Below, piece by piece: positions 46,197 through 55,569 of a stretch of 64,000 nt of DNA. The position numbers were made by a program, and so were the translations under genes. A model generated the notes under the pieces. That model had not been told where the DNA came from and made no database searches. It saw nothing but the letters and a program-made list of their open reading frames with translations. Each line of letters begins with the position of its first letter. The stretch's first letter is position 1. The DNA lies in assembly GCA_938045585.1 (NCBI GenBank), contig CALIAU010000014.1, forward strand, positions 1-64,000, written 5' to 3'. The DNA is from an uncultured Saprospiraceae bacterium (GTDB taxonomy: Bacteria > Bacteroidota > Bacteroidia > Chitinophagales > Saprospiraceae).

Positions 46197-47135
46197 ATGA
46201 AACATCTCAGTCTGTTTGTTAGCATTTGTTTATTAATGCTTTTCTACTCATGTGAAAAAAATAATGAGCCTCTTACAATTTTTAATCCAGATAATTTTCA
46301 AGTAGAACAAAGAATGTTGCTCCCTGATTGTGAGGATATTTCAGTGCAGATATCAATGAAGGATCTTGATTGTTGCATTTTTGCTGGTTCAATTGAATTC
46401 ATAGGAATCAATCCTCCTATAATTAGACTCAATGGTCAAAATTACACTGATTTTCCCCCTTCGCAGCCAGGTCTTATAGTATTCAATTTTGAGGTATGCT
46501 CAGAATCGGCCATCCTGGAAGTTATAGGATTAGATTCTGATGGAAATGAGGCTGTTTGTTGGTCTGAAGAATTATTATGTAATACTTGTTGTGCTTCTAC
46601 TAGTTTACAAGTTATTCAAGCTACAAATAATTCAAATACGGGTTGCTGTAGATACCGTGTGCAAGCAGAAAATAATTCTTCATGCGAATTTAGTCCAATT
46701 GTAGGAGGAGAAGTTCATCAAACTTTGTTTCCAGGTCAAGTAAGAAACATTGATGTGACTAACTGTGCATCACAAGATCCTATAGATATTTTTCTAGAAG
46801 ACAATAAAGGAACTCAATGCAAATCTCTTACGTTGGATTGTAATGCATGTTGTGATTTTGGAGGAACTGTATCTATTCGAGTCAATCATGAAGCAGATCC
46901 ATCAGAAAAACCAGGATGCTGCATTTTTAGAGTCCGGGTATCAAATCCAACCGGTTGTAATCTTGAACTTCATCTGGACGGAGAATTCTTTTTTGATATA
47001 CCACCAGGATTTCAACAATTAGTGGAAGTAGAAGTGTGCGGATTTGGCTTCTCTACGTTGTCGGTCATTAGTCCTACTGCAGGTGAAGAGTTGGAGTGTC
47101 TTTCCGTTGATTTAGAAAACATATGTTCAGAGTAA
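46197..47135 (+). CDS. Cys-rich lipoprotein with three internal repeats, paralogue 2
   Basis: A 312-residue paralogue of the preceding protein with 23 cysteines. The lipobox is MLFYSC (Cys19). The three units begin with LDCCIFAGS, TGCCRYRVQA and PGCCIFRVRV, and the first two end CNTCCAST and CNACCDFG. The last unit shares GCNLE(L/M) followed by DG-(E/T)-F and a V-E(V)-CG motif with paralogue 1. Sequence divergence is large while cysteine positions hold, as expected for an old duplication under structural constraint. Function unknown. Confidence 0.7.
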   Translation: MKHLSLFVSICLLMLFYSCEKNNEPLTIFNPDNFQVEQRMLLPDCEDISVQISMKDLDCCIFAGSIEFIGINPPIIRLNGQNYTDFPPSQPGLIVFNFEVCSESAILEVIGLDSDGNEAVCWSEELLCNTCCASTSLQVIQATNNSNTGCCRYRVQAENNSSCEFSPIVGGEVHQTLFPGQVRNIDVTNCASQDPIDIFLEDNKGTQCKSLTLDCNACCDFGGTVSIRVNHEADPSEKPGCCIFRVRVSNPTGCNLELHLDGEFFFDIPPGFQQLVEVEVCGFGFSTLSVISPTAGEELECLSVDLENICSE

Positions 47136-47158
47136 ATGAAAATCCAGCATTTTTATCT

Positions 47159-47189
47159 AAGGAAGTCCATGTAAGGGCTTCCTTTTTTT
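47159..47189 (+). terminator. Intrinsic terminator after the second Cys-rich lipoprotein gene
   Basis: AAGGAAGTCC, loop ATGTAA, GGGCTTCCTT and a T-run. It shares its stem core with the hairpin at 46023-46059. Confidence 0.85.
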
Positions 47190-47241
47190 ATTGTTTCTTA
47201 CTCATAGTGTAATATTTCCCATTTAATTCATAACTTTTGGT

Positions 47242-48360
47242 ATGAGAAAGCTATGTATAATATTGCCAATTGTAATTTCATTGATATTCTTTATTGCTTG
47301 TAATTCAGCAGAAACCCGCAATAGTCCAGTTGAAGAAGCAGTCCCAGAATCAAAAGTTGAATTGCTAAGTCTTGAGGAAGCAGAAAGACTCGCTAGTCTT
47401 CCCATGAAATGCATTCAGACTAACCTACCTTATAAGGCTGGTCTTACTATTGCAAAAGAAGAGGACTTGCAATTACCGATTGTTCATCATCCTGCGTTTT
47501 ATGGTTGTTTTGATTGGCATTCAGCTGTTCATGGACATTGGTCTCTTGTGTATTTGCTAAAACGTTTTCCAGATTTGAGCATACAGGCGGAGGCTAGAAA
47601 AAAATTAGCAGCGAATCTAACAGCTGAAAATATCAAGAAAGAGATTGAATATTTTTCTTTGAATAAATACACGCAATCGTTTGAACGCACCTATGGTTGG
47701 GCGTGGCTATTAAAGCTAGGAGAAGAACTAAAAACTTGGGATGATCCGGATGCTCAACAATGGTACTCAAATTTAGAGCCCTTATGTAAGTTACTTTCTG
47801 AAAAATACATCGACTATCTGCCCAAGCTAGTATATCCTATTCGAGTAGGCGAACATAGTAACACTGCTTTTGGTCTTAGCTTTGCACTTGACTGGGCGCG
47901 CACAGTGGGAGATGCACCCTTAGAAAAGATGATAACAGATCGCGCAAAAGAATTTTATTCTTCAGATGTAGACTGTCCCATCCAATGGGAACCGAGTGGA
48001 TATGATTTTCTATCTCCTTGCTTAGAAGAATTGAATATCATGCGTAGGGTGCTAACCAAGGAAGAATTCGCTCAATGGTCTGCAGATTTTTTACCCAAAC
48101 TCATACAGGGTATAGACTCACTGGAACCAGGGAAAGTTAAGGATAGAAGTGACGGAAAGCTTGTGCATTTAGATGGTCTAAATTTTTCTCGTGCCTGGTG
48201 TCTCTACCCTTTGGGACAGTCTAATGGACATATAGAAAACATAGCGAATGCGCATTTGGACTATTCCTTAAATAAGATAACAGATGGTGACTATGCAGGG
48301 GAACATTGGTTGGCGTCATTTGCCTTATATGCTTTAAAAACGAGAGATGAGCGAAAATAG
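47242..48360 (+). CDS. DUF2891 lipoprotein
   Basis: A 372-residue protein with a lipobox (IFFIAC, Cys near residue 20). The mature part fits DUF2891: HHPAFYGCFDWHSAVHGHW, RTYGWAWLLKL, EHSNTAFGLSFALDW and HIENIANAHLDYSL. The fold is predicted to be an alpha/alpha barrel; a His-rich centre suggests a metal or sugar site. Function unknown. It overlaps the Nramp-like transporter gene by 14 bp and so begins the operon that includes pxpABC. Confidence 0.85.
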   Translation: MRKLCIILPIVISLIFFIACNSAETRNSPVEEAVPESKVELLSLEEAERLASLPMKCIQTNLPYKAGLTIAKEEDLQLPIVHHPAFYGCFDWHSAVHGHWSLVYLLKRFPDLSIQAEARKKLAANLTAENIKKEIEYFSLNKYTQSFERTYGWAWLLKLGEELKTWDDPDAQQWYSNLEPLCKLLSEKYIDYLPKLVYPIRVGEHSNTAFGLSFALDWARTVGDAPLEKMITDRAKEFYSSDVDCPIQWEPSGYDFLSPCLEELNIMRRVLTKEEFAQWSADFLPKLIQGIDSLEPGKVKDRSDGKLVHLDGLNFSRAWCLYPLGQSNGHIENIANAHLDYSLNKITDGDYAGEHWLASFALYALKTRDERK

Positions 48361-49558
48361 GGGCTGGAAAAAATATTTTGGGCCTGCCACCCTAGTTACA
48401 GCGGCATTCATTGGTCCAGGTACTGTTACCGTTTGTACACTAGCAGGAGCAAATTCTGGATATGCACTCTTATGGGCCTTAGCGTTCTCCATCTTTGCCA
48501 CACTAGTTTTGCAAGAAATGGCTGCTAGATTGGGTTTTATAACCCAGGATGGTTTAGGAGCGGCGATACGAAACAATACGACTGAAGGTTTCTTACGCAT
48601 TCTCTTTTTTTTCATCGTACTCTCAGCTATCGTTATAGGTAATGCAGCCTATGAGGCAGGTAATATTTCTGGTGCTGTACTGGGTATGGATTTACTTGCT
48701 GGCAATTTTAAATTCTGGCCAGTCGTAATTGGCGTTATTGCTGGTCTGTTTTTGTACTTAGGGAGGTATGCATTCTTGGAAAAATTATTGGTTTCACTTG
48801 TTATAATAATGAGTTTGTGTTTTTTACTCACTGCTTTAGTTTTACGTCCATCCTTTGACGATATTATTAAGGGATTCATTCCTAGCAGTGATAACAATTT
48901 TCTTACGGTGCTAGCTCTTATAGGAACTACAGTTGTTCCTTACAATTTGTTTTTACATGCTGCTTCGATTTCTGAAAAATATACGGAGGGTGCCAATCTC
49001 AAGGATATACGGAGAGAAAATTTTGTTTCTATTTTATTAGGAGGTCTTGTGTCGATGGCTATTCTGATAGTAGCAGCAACAGCTATGCAGGGTATCACAA
49101 CAGAAATTAATTCAGCTAGTGACATGGCGAAGCAGCTAGAACCCTTACTCGGCTCTTGGGCAAAATATGTTATGGCTATTGGTTTGTTTGCTGCAGGCAT
49201 CAGTTCGGCTATTACTGCTCCGCTTGCAGCTGCATATGCTGCACGTGGTATATTTGGATGGGAGAAGAACAAAACAAGTACTCCCTTTCGGATTGTTTGG
49301 TTCAGCATTTTAGTCATCGGCGTAGTATTTTCCTCTTTAGGATTTAAACCAATTGTAATTATACAATTTGCTCAGATTGCGAATGGCTTACTTCTACCCA
49401 TCATCGCAATCTATCTTTTATATATGATGAACAGAAAAGATTTGTTGGGTAAGTATATAAATACTACTCTGCAAAATGCATTCGGTGGATTTGTAATTGT
49501 GATTGCCTTACTTTTATCTTTTAGAATACTAAATTCAGTATTTAGCTTTATCGGTTAA
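48347..49558 (+). CDS. Nramp-like transporter without the canonical metal ligands
   Basis: A 403-residue inner-membrane protein with about eleven hydrophobic segments and clear Nramp fold. The TM1 motif, which is DPGN in metal transporters, reads GPGT (residues 23-26), and the TM6 motif MPHN reads VPYN (near residue 196). The Asp, Asn and Met that bind Mn2+ or Fe2+ are therefore gone. The gene overlaps the DUF2891 gene and is 11 bp upstream of pxpA. A similar transporter (YcsG) neighbours pxpA (YcsF) in Bacillus subtilis. The context points to uptake of 5-oxoproline or a related compound; this is an inference. Confidence 0.82.
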   Translation: MSENRGWKKYFGPATLVTAAFIGPGTVTVCTLAGANSGYALLWALAFSIFATLVLQEMAARLGFITQDGLGAAIRNNTTEGFLRILFFFIVLSAIVIGNAAYEAGNISGAVLGMDLLAGNFKFWPVVIGVIAGLFLYLGRYAFLEKLLVSLVIIMSLCFLLTALVLRPSFDDIIKGFIPSSDNNFLTVLALIGTTVVPYNLFLHAASISEKYTEGANLKDIRRENFVSILLGGLVSMAILIVAATAMQGITTEINSASDMAKQLEPLLGSWAKYVMAIGLFAAGISSAITAPLAAAYAARGIFGWEKNKTSTPFRIVWFSILVIGVVFSSLGFKPIVIIQFAQIANGLLLPIIAIYLLYMMNRKDLLGKYINTTLQNAFGGFVIVIALLLSFRILNSVFSFIG

Positions 49559-49569
49559 TTGCAAGGCAG

Positions 49570-50331
49570 ATGGGAATACAAGAAATAGACATAAACTGCG
49601 ATTTGGGTGAGGTGGAACTGAATTCCGGTGAGAACATAGACCACCTGCTTATGCCCTACCTGAGCAGTTGTAATATTGCCTGCGGTGGGCATGCGGGAGA
49701 TCTTGATTCGATTCGGCATACTATGGACTTAGCTAGAATGCATAGAGTAGCAATTGGCATACATCCTTCTTATCCTGACAAAGAAAACTTTGGGAGAAAG
49801 AGTATGGATATTTCCTTGCAAGATTTAAGAGGGGCATTAGAAGAGCAAATTTCTAACTGTATTCAAATTGCAAAATCAATGGACCTTGCAATTCATCATA
49901 TCAAACCACATGGGGCACTTTATAATGACTTGGTGAAGCAGCCAGAAAAAGCAGAAATGTTTATTCGTCTGATGAAAGATTTAGATTCCAGTTTGTTACT
50001 ATATGGTTTGGCGAATACCGATTTAGCAGATCGGGCCGTTCAAGCCGGTATTCCATTTATTCATGAGGTATTTGCTGATCGCGCGTATGCGAACATACAT
50101 AGCTTAAGAAGTCGTAGCTTAGAGAATTCTGTATTTCATAGTTTATCCGATATCGAAAAACGGATAGCATCCTTGATAACTCGTAGTTCGCTCATTTTAT
50201 ATGATGGTACAGAGCAGAACACGAAGGCAGATTCTATTTGTGTACATAGTGATACACAGGGGTCTGAAAAAGCACTCGCGTTTATAAGTAATTATCTAAA
50301 AAAACATAAGGTAGATGTTCGTCCATGTTAA
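49570..50331 (+). CDS. pxpA: 5-oxoprolinase subunit A
   Basis: The LamB/YcsF family subunit of ATP-dependent 5-oxoprolinase, 253 residues. It starts with IDINCDLGEVELNSGENIDH and has the conserved SSCNIACGGHAGD, HPSYPDKENFGR and HIKPHGALYND segments. Together with PxpB and PxpC it hydrolyses 5-oxo-L-proline to glutamate. The gene overlaps pxpB by 17 bp. Confidence 0.95.
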   Translation: MGIQEIDINCDLGEVELNSGENIDHLLMPYLSSCNIACGGHAGDLDSIRHTMDLARMHRVAIGIHPSYPDKENFGRKSMDISLQDLRGALEEQISNCIQIAKSMDLAIHHIKPHGALYNDLVKQPEKAEMFIRLMKDLDSSLLLYGLANTDLADRAVQAGIPFIHEVFADRAYANIHSLRSRSLENSVFHSLSDIEKRIASLITRSSLILYDGTEQNTKADSICVHSDTQGSEKALAFISNYLKKHKVDVRPC

Positions 50332-51004
50332 TAAGAGTACGTTTCTAGTAAAAAAGTTGGATGATCTAATCCTATTACATCCTGAGCAGACGCACTCTCT
50401 TAGCCTCCCACAAATTGCAAAACAAATATTGGATGCTGCCATTGCTGGTGTTTCAAATGTTATTGCAACCGAAGACGAAATATGTATTCAATGCGAACAA
50501 GAGAATGATGAAATTATTGATTCAATTGCAAACTTAGAATTTAGCAAAGAAGAGCGTACAAGCAAACAGTTAAGATTACCTATTTATTTTGAAGAACATG
50601 TGGATACGCAAAGAATAGAGGAACATACGAAGATGGGAATCGATGCTTATCGAAATGCAATTTTAGAACAAAGTTATACACTTAGCATGTTTGGCTTTGT
50701 TCCGGGCTTTTTATATATGCGTGGCATGCCAAAAGTACTCTGGGTTCCTAGGAAGCAAAGTCCAAGCACACAAATAGAACAAGGCAGTATAGCTGTAGGC
50801 GGAGAATTTCTGGGCTTATATAGTTTAGAAACGCCGGCGGGATGGAATGTGATTGGTAAAACACCTATTCGTGTATTGAACCTATCGGACACGCCACCTA
50901 CCCTAATACATCCTGGAGATACTATTACATTAGAACCCATAGATGAAAAAGAATTCAAAGCGATTTCTGCGCTATCACAAAATATAATAGATTACAATGC
51001 TTGA
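50315..51004 (+). CDS. pxpB: 5-oxoprolinase subunit B
   Basis: A 229-residue KipI-like subunit. The family sequence FGFVPGFLYMRGMPKVLWVP, then IAVGGEFLGLYSLETPAGW is clear. It associates with PxpC to form the ATP-using part of 5-oxoprolinase. It overlaps both neighbours (17 bp with pxpA, 8 bp with pxpC), a sign of translational coupling. Confidence 0.95.
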   Translation: MFVHVNKSTFLVKKLDDLILLHPEQTHSLSLPQIAKQILDAAIAGVSNVIATEDEICIQCEQENDEIIDSIANLEFSKEERTSKQLRLPIYFEEHVDTQRIEEHTKMGIDAYRNAILEQSYTLSMFGFVPGFLYMRGMPKVLWVPRKQSPSTQIEQGSIAVGGEFLGLYSLETPAGWNVIGKTPIRVLNLSDTPPTLIHPGDTITLEPIDEKEFKAISALSQNIIDYNA

Positions 51005-51845
51005 GTTTTTACGTGCTGGTATGTATACAAGTATTCAAGATAGGGGCAGATATGGTCTAGCCTATTATAGTATACCGCAATCAGGTGCTATGGATCTGGG
51101 TGCTCTTGAAATGGCAAACATGCTAGCCGGTAATCCTAAGCATGCTGCCTGTTTTGAATTTACTTTGCAGGGTGCCAAGATTAGGTTTCATGAGGAAACA
51201 ATGATAGGGCTCACAGGAGCAGATATGCAATGGACTTTAAATGGTGAAGAAGCCGGACGTTTTCAATCCATACACGTGCAAGCCGGTGACATTCTACAAG
51301 GGGCTTATTCCATAGAGGGTGTAAGGGCCTACTTAGCTGTCCAAGGCAGACTTGACTGCCCTCTTCATCATGGTTCTTATTCCTTTTACACCTATGGAAA
51401 AACTACGCCTGCAAGAATTCAGCAGGGTGACTCAATCGCGATAATTAGAGACAGGCCTCTTAGTCATAATTATGTGAATTTGATGATACTGTTAGATCAT
51501 GATGCGAAAGAAATAAAATTTACTCGAGGTCCTGAATGGGATATACTAACAGAAGATGCAAAACAAAGCATGCAGGATTCAGCTTTCAAAATATCTGCGC
51601 AAAGTAATCGTATGGGTGCACGTCTTGAAGGAAACACCTTAGGATGGCGTCCTAACACTCAGACTAAAACTGCGCCCTTAGTACCTGGCATGATACAGTT
51701 ACCACCGTCTGGAAACCCCATTGTAATTCTTCAAGATGGGCAAACAACGGGTGGATATCCAAGGATTGGCTACATACATACAGAAGAATTATGGAAGTTT
51801 AACCAAATCAGATATGGTAGAGAATTTAGACTGATACTTTCTTAG
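50997..51845 (+). CDS. pxpC: 5-oxoprolinase subunit C
   Basis: A 282-residue KipA/biotin-dependent-carboxylase-like domain. It begins LEFLRAGMYTSIQDRGRYG, has SNRMGARLEG and ends with the family motif LQDGQTTGGYPRIGYI. It completes the PxpABC enzyme. It is slightly shorter than many homologues but has no evident loss. Confidence 0.94.
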   Translation: MLEFLRAGMYTSIQDRGRYGLAYYSIPQSGAMDLGALEMANMLAGNPKHAACFEFTLQGAKIRFHEETMIGLTGADMQWTLNGEEAGRFQSIHVQAGDILQGAYSIEGVRAYLAVQGRLDCPLHHGSYSFYTYGKTTPARIQQGDSIAIIRDRPLSHNYVNLMILLDHDAKEIKFTRGPEWDILTEDAKQSMQDSAFKISAQSNRMGARLEGNTLGWRPNTQTKTAPLVPGMIQLPPSGNPIVILQDGQTTGGYPRIGYIHTEELWKFNQIRYGREFRLILS

Positions 51846-51892
51846 GATGTGCCTTAAATTTTGTTTATTAGGTGCGTTAAAAACAATTTGCG

Positions 51893-52978
51893 TTGAAAGA
51901 GATTAGAAAGATAATTGCAGAATATGATAGTATAGATCATAGCCAAGAAAAAGTAGCCTTAGCCTCTGTAGTAAATGTAGAAGCCTCTTCCTATAGACGT
52001 ATAGGTGCACGTATGTTGGTCAGGAGTTCGGGGCTCTGGACGGGCGGAATAAGTGGAGGTTGTCTTGAGGGCGATGCCTTAAAGCGCTCGCAGAAAGCCA
52101 TATTTAAAAATGCTGCTTCCAATGTAGTCTATGATACAATGGAGGATGATAAAAATCAGATTGGAGTAGGTCTAGGCTGTAATGGAAGAATAGAGGTACT
52201 GTTTACACCTATCGACCCTGCAGATGCAAATAACGAAATCGAACAACTTCGAAAAATAATTGATGCAAAGGAAAAAAATCTAATTTTAAAGATTATTGAT
52301 AGCCGTGATGAAACTTTGCTGGGAAAATCAATGCTTGTCGATGACAATACAGCCACAAGTCAGTTTGCTAATATTCCTGCAGAAGATTTAGCTTTCTTTA
52401 TTGCTGAGACTAAAAAAAGAAAATCGCCATCCATCTTTAATATCACGGCAAATAATGAAGAGATAAAAATCCTTGTAGAATTCATCAGACCAGAAACTAA
52501 ATTAATTATTGTAGGTGATAATTATGATGTTTTAGCACTCTTAGAGATTGCGCAGGTACTCGGATGGAAATCGACAGTATTAGGAAAGGTTAAAAAAATG
52601 TCCAAAGCAATATATTCCCTTTGTGAAAACGTTCTTGACTATGATGCTGCAAGCAATATCGAGATAAATGAATACACAGCAGTTGTTCTCATGTCTCATG
52701 ACTATAGTAGAGATTTAAAAATGCTTCCTATTTTCCTAAGCAAACAACCTGTTTATCTGGGTATTCTAGGACCTAAAAAGCGGACAGAAAAAATGCAGAA
52801 TGAATTAGAATCTATAGATTTAAAAAATTACAACTATTTCTTTAGTCCTACCGGCTTAGAAATTGGTGCTGAATCTCCCGAAGAAATTGCGCTCTCCATT
52901 TCTGCGGAAATTATAGCAAAAATGCGCGATAAGCAGGGTGGATTTCTAAAAGAAAAACAAGGAAAAATTCATGACTAA
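51893..52978 (+). CDS. XdhC/CoxI family protein
   Basis: A 361-residue cytosolic protein. The N-terminal XdhC/CoxI domain contains SSYRRIGARMLV, GGISGGCLEGD and GLGCNGRIEVL. The second domain (about 205-345) is a Rossmann fold with LIIVGDNYDVLAL, VVLMSHDYSRD and LGILGPKKR. XdhC proteins handle and insert the sulfurated molybdenum cofactor of xanthine dehydrogenase-type enzymes. No such enzyme is in the window. The start codon is TTG, 48 bp after pxpC; an operon with pxpABC is likely. Confidence 0.85.
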   Translation: MKEIRKIIAEYDSIDHSQEKVALASVVNVEASSYRRIGARMLVRSSGLWTGGISGGCLEGDALKRSQKAIFKNAASNVVYDTMEDDKNQIGVGLGCNGRIEVLFTPIDPADANNEIEQLRKIIDAKEKNLILKIIDSRDETLLGKSMLVDDNTATSQFANIPAEDLAFFIAETKKRKSPSIFNITANNEEIKILVEFIRPETKLIIVGDNYDVLALLEIAQVLGWKSTVLGKVKKMSKAIYSLCENVLDYDAASNIEINEYTAVVLMSHDYSRDLKMLPIFLSKQPVYLGILGPKKRTEKMQNELESIDLKNYNYFFSPTGLEIGAESPEEIALSISAEIIAKMRDKQGGFLKEKQGKIHD

Positions 52979-53621
52979 GGAATCTAACTTGATTCATAAT
53001 CGAAAACTAGATCATCTTGTGTATTGTGTGCTTGATTTAAACCGTGCAATAGAACGCATATTTAAACAAACTGGTGTTGAAGCAACTTTAGGCGGGAGAC
53101 ATCTTAAGCATGGAACAAAAAACGCACTAATTCACTTAGGAGAATTATCGTATTTAGAGCTGCTTGCAATTGACAATTCCAACTCAACAGTAAAAGGCCC
53201 CAGGTGGATGGGCATCGATTTAATTTCAGAACCAAAAATAACACGTTGGGCAATTCATTCTAAAGATTTGCTCAGTGACCGTGTTCTGCTGAAGAGCTAC
53301 AATTCTAATATGGGAAATTTGATTGATGGTTCTCGAAAAAAACAAGATGGTAGCATATTGCAATGGGAAATGTTGATGCCATTGGCACATCCAGAGGTAG
53401 AAATTATTCCTTTTATGATCGATTGGTCAAAAAGTGATGCACATCCAACAAATGGTTTACAACAAAATTGCAGACTAGAAGAACTAAAATTCTACGGTCC
53501 AAATAATCAAAAAACAAAAGATGCCTTACAAGCCATAGATAACAATGTACAAATCCATGAATATAAAGACATAGCAATCCAAGCTATTATCGAAGGACCA
53601 CGCGGTAAGATGAAACTTTGA
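52971..53621 (+). CDS. Glyoxalase-like domain protein
   Basis: A 216-residue protein of the Glyoxalase_3 kind. It starts with RKLDHLVYCVLDLNRAIERI, then TGVEATLGGRHLKHGTKNAL and LGELSYLELLAID, which is the typical beginning with the first metal-ligand His (LDHLV) and a Glu (YLEL). The enzymatic reaction is not known. It overlaps the XdhC-like gene by 8 bp and ends the operon. Confidence 0.8.
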   Translation: MTKESNLIHNRKLDHLVYCVLDLNRAIERIFKQTGVEATLGGRHLKHGTKNALIHLGELSYLELLAIDNSNSTVKGPRWMGIDLISEPKITRWAIHSKDLLSDRVLLKSYNSNMGNLIDGSRKKQDGSILQWEMLMPLAHPEVEIIPFMIDWSKSDAHPTNGLQQNCRLEELKFYGPNNQKTKDALQAIDNNVQIHEYKDIAIQAIIEGPRGKMKL

Positions 53622-53679
53622 ATGGGATAAGCTAATTTTACTTTACATGCTAAATGAGTGATTCACTTAGAATGCAAGC

Positions 53680-55272
53680 TTACTGTTTAGAATTACCTAA
53701 CCCTGGCTGTTCGATCTCATACTCTTCTCCCTCTTTTGCTGCTTTTACCATCTTACGTACATCCGCTAAGAGTTCGTCACAATCGTAGATGATACCATCT
53801 TTTATTGTGTACTTAATTCCTCCTGTACGTATAATTTCATTATCGTCTGTCAGTTTGATTGCGCCAGTTCCATAGAGGACTTTTAGATTGGCCAGTGGGT
53901 TTTCATCAACAATAATCATGTCCGCTAACTTACCTACTTCAACCACGCCTATCTGGTCATCCATTCCTAATGCTTCTGCTCCATTGAGGGTAGCCGAACG
54001 AATGACTTCTAAGGGATGAAATCCTGCTTCACGCAATAATTCGAGTTCGCGTATGTAGGCAAAGCCATATACTTGAAATATAAAACCAGAATCCGACCCC
54101 GCGGTGACTCTTCCTCCTCTATTTTTGTATTCATTTATGAAGGTCATCCACAGTTGGTAATTTTTACGCCAGTCCACTTCTTCTTCTGTCCCCCAAAAGT
54201 GCCAATAGGAACCATGTGATATTTTGGAGGGCATAAAAAAGCGCCAAAGAGAAGGCATGGTGTATTCTTCATGCCATTCGAGTCGTCTTGTTCTATGCAG
54301 GTCTCTACTTGCCTCATAGATATTAAAGGTAGGATCAATGGTGAAGTCCAGCTCTAGGAGTTCATCCATAACCTTATTCCAATGATCAGAAAAGGGGTCG
54401 GCTGCCTGTGTCCAAAGACGGCCAGCTTCTGCGAAGCGATGTTGTTCGTTTTGGTAATTATAATCGACAGGATAATCCTGCACTGTTCTATCTTCAAAAA
54501 GTGCCTCTGGCAGACCGTACCAGTGCTCCATAGTCGTCAGTCCTGCTTTTGCGGAATGCAATACATTCCAGCGAGCGACATCCATTTGGGCGTGGTGGCA
54601 GGCTGAGCGTAGTCCTAGTTTTTTATTTTCATCCAGTGCAGCAGACATCAGTTCGGGAGCTGCTCCAAAAAACTTAATACCATCCGCACCCTTTTGAGAA
54701 TTAGATCTTACCCATGATCGTGCTTGCTGGGCGGAATTGATACCATTTTCTTCTCCCTGTCCAAAGACCGTATAGGCACGAATACGTGGAGCTGTAATGA
54801 GGTTACTATCCGATTTTCTTTTTTGATCAAGGACCCAATCTAAGCCATTCCCGCATGACGGATCACGCACTGTTGTGATACCATGTGCCATCCAAAGTTT
54901 GAATACATATTCAGCATCTGCTCCCTGGTTTTTTCCACCGATGTGTCCATGCATATCCACAAAACCAGGCAAGAGAAACATGCCTTCACAATTCAGTTCT
55001 TTCCCTCCTGCTTTTAACTGGGGTCTTTTTTCTTGGTCGATAGCAACACCAGGATATCCCACTACTTTTACTTGTTTGATTACATCATTTTCTACCACTA
55101 TATCTATGGGACCTCTTGGGGGTGCGCCATTCCCATTTATCAGGGTTACACCACGGATAATAAGTTGGGTATGTGGGCCGTCTCCTCGGACACGGTCTGG
55201 CGCAGGTTTAACTTGTGCGCAAAGTGTAATAGAAAGGAAGATAATGCTTAAAGCGAGCAGATAGTGTTTCAT
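53680..55272 (-). CDS. Secreted amidohydrolase
   Basis: A 530-residue exported metal-dependent hydrolase with a signal peptide ending at about residue 20 (LCAQ). The amidohydrolase signature PGFVDMHGHIGG provides the first two ligands, GADGIKFFGAAP the lysine segment, SACHHAQMD another His, and GSDSGF the final Asp. The C-terminal NGAEALGMDDQIGVVEVGKL, then ADMIIVDENP, is typical of imidazolonepropionase- or prolidase-like members. Substrate unknown; cyclic amides or dipeptides are plausible. It faces the pxp operon and might supply it. Confidence 0.88.
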   Translation of the reverse strand: MKHYLLALSIIFLSITLCAQVKPAPDRVRGDGPHTQLIIRGVTLINGNGAPPRGPIDIVVENDVIKQVKVVGYPGVAIDQEKRPQLKAGGKELNCEGMFLLPGFVDMHGHIGGKNQGADAEYVFKLWMAHGITTVRDPSCGNGLDWVLDQKRKSDSNLITAPRIRAYTVFGQGEENGINSAQQARSWVRSNSQKGADGIKFFGAAPELMSAALDENKKLGLRSACHHAQMDVARWNVLHSAKAGLTTMEHWYGLPEALFEDRTVQDYPVDYNYQNEQHRFAEAGRLWTQAADPFSDHWNKVMDELLELDFTIDPTFNIYEASRDLHRTRRLEWHEEYTMPSLWRFFMPSKISHGSYWHFWGTEEEVDWRKNYQLWMTFINEYKNRGGRVTAGSDSGFIFQVYGFAYIRELELLREAGFHPLEVIRSATLNGAEALGMDDQIGVVEVGKLADMIIVDENPLANLKVLYGTGAIKLTDDNEIIRTGGIKYTIKDGIIYDCDELLADVRKMVKAAKEGEEYEIEQPGLGNSKQ

Positions 55273-55569
55273 GACCTTCGGTTGATTTATATTAAGGTAT
55301 GAAAAAATGTGAGATATAACTACTGGGCAATTATTGTCTTTTGATTTAAAATGAAATTCTGGAGCTTATAATTCACACTATCGCATAGCTAATTGTAGTG
55401 TCACTAGATCTTGCTATATAAGTCCCAAGTACTAGTTAAGGCATAACCCTGATTAACATTTAACAGTCACAATTTGAGAACTAGTTGCGCTATATTACTT
55501 GTACGTCTTGTTTAATTCCTCAATCATAATCAAGAACAAATTTTCTCACAATTCAAAATTACAGTTATT
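55273..55569. other. 297-bp divergent spacer
   Basis: AT-rich and without a gene. It must hold the promoters of the amidohydrolase (-) and the metalloprotease (+), but no strong -7 box or operator stands out. Confidence 0.4.

Noticed and set aside
51893-52978. Xanthine dehydrogenase operon
   Set aside because: Only the XdhC-like accessory gene is present; no molybdopterin-binding or iron-sulfur subunit is found in the window.
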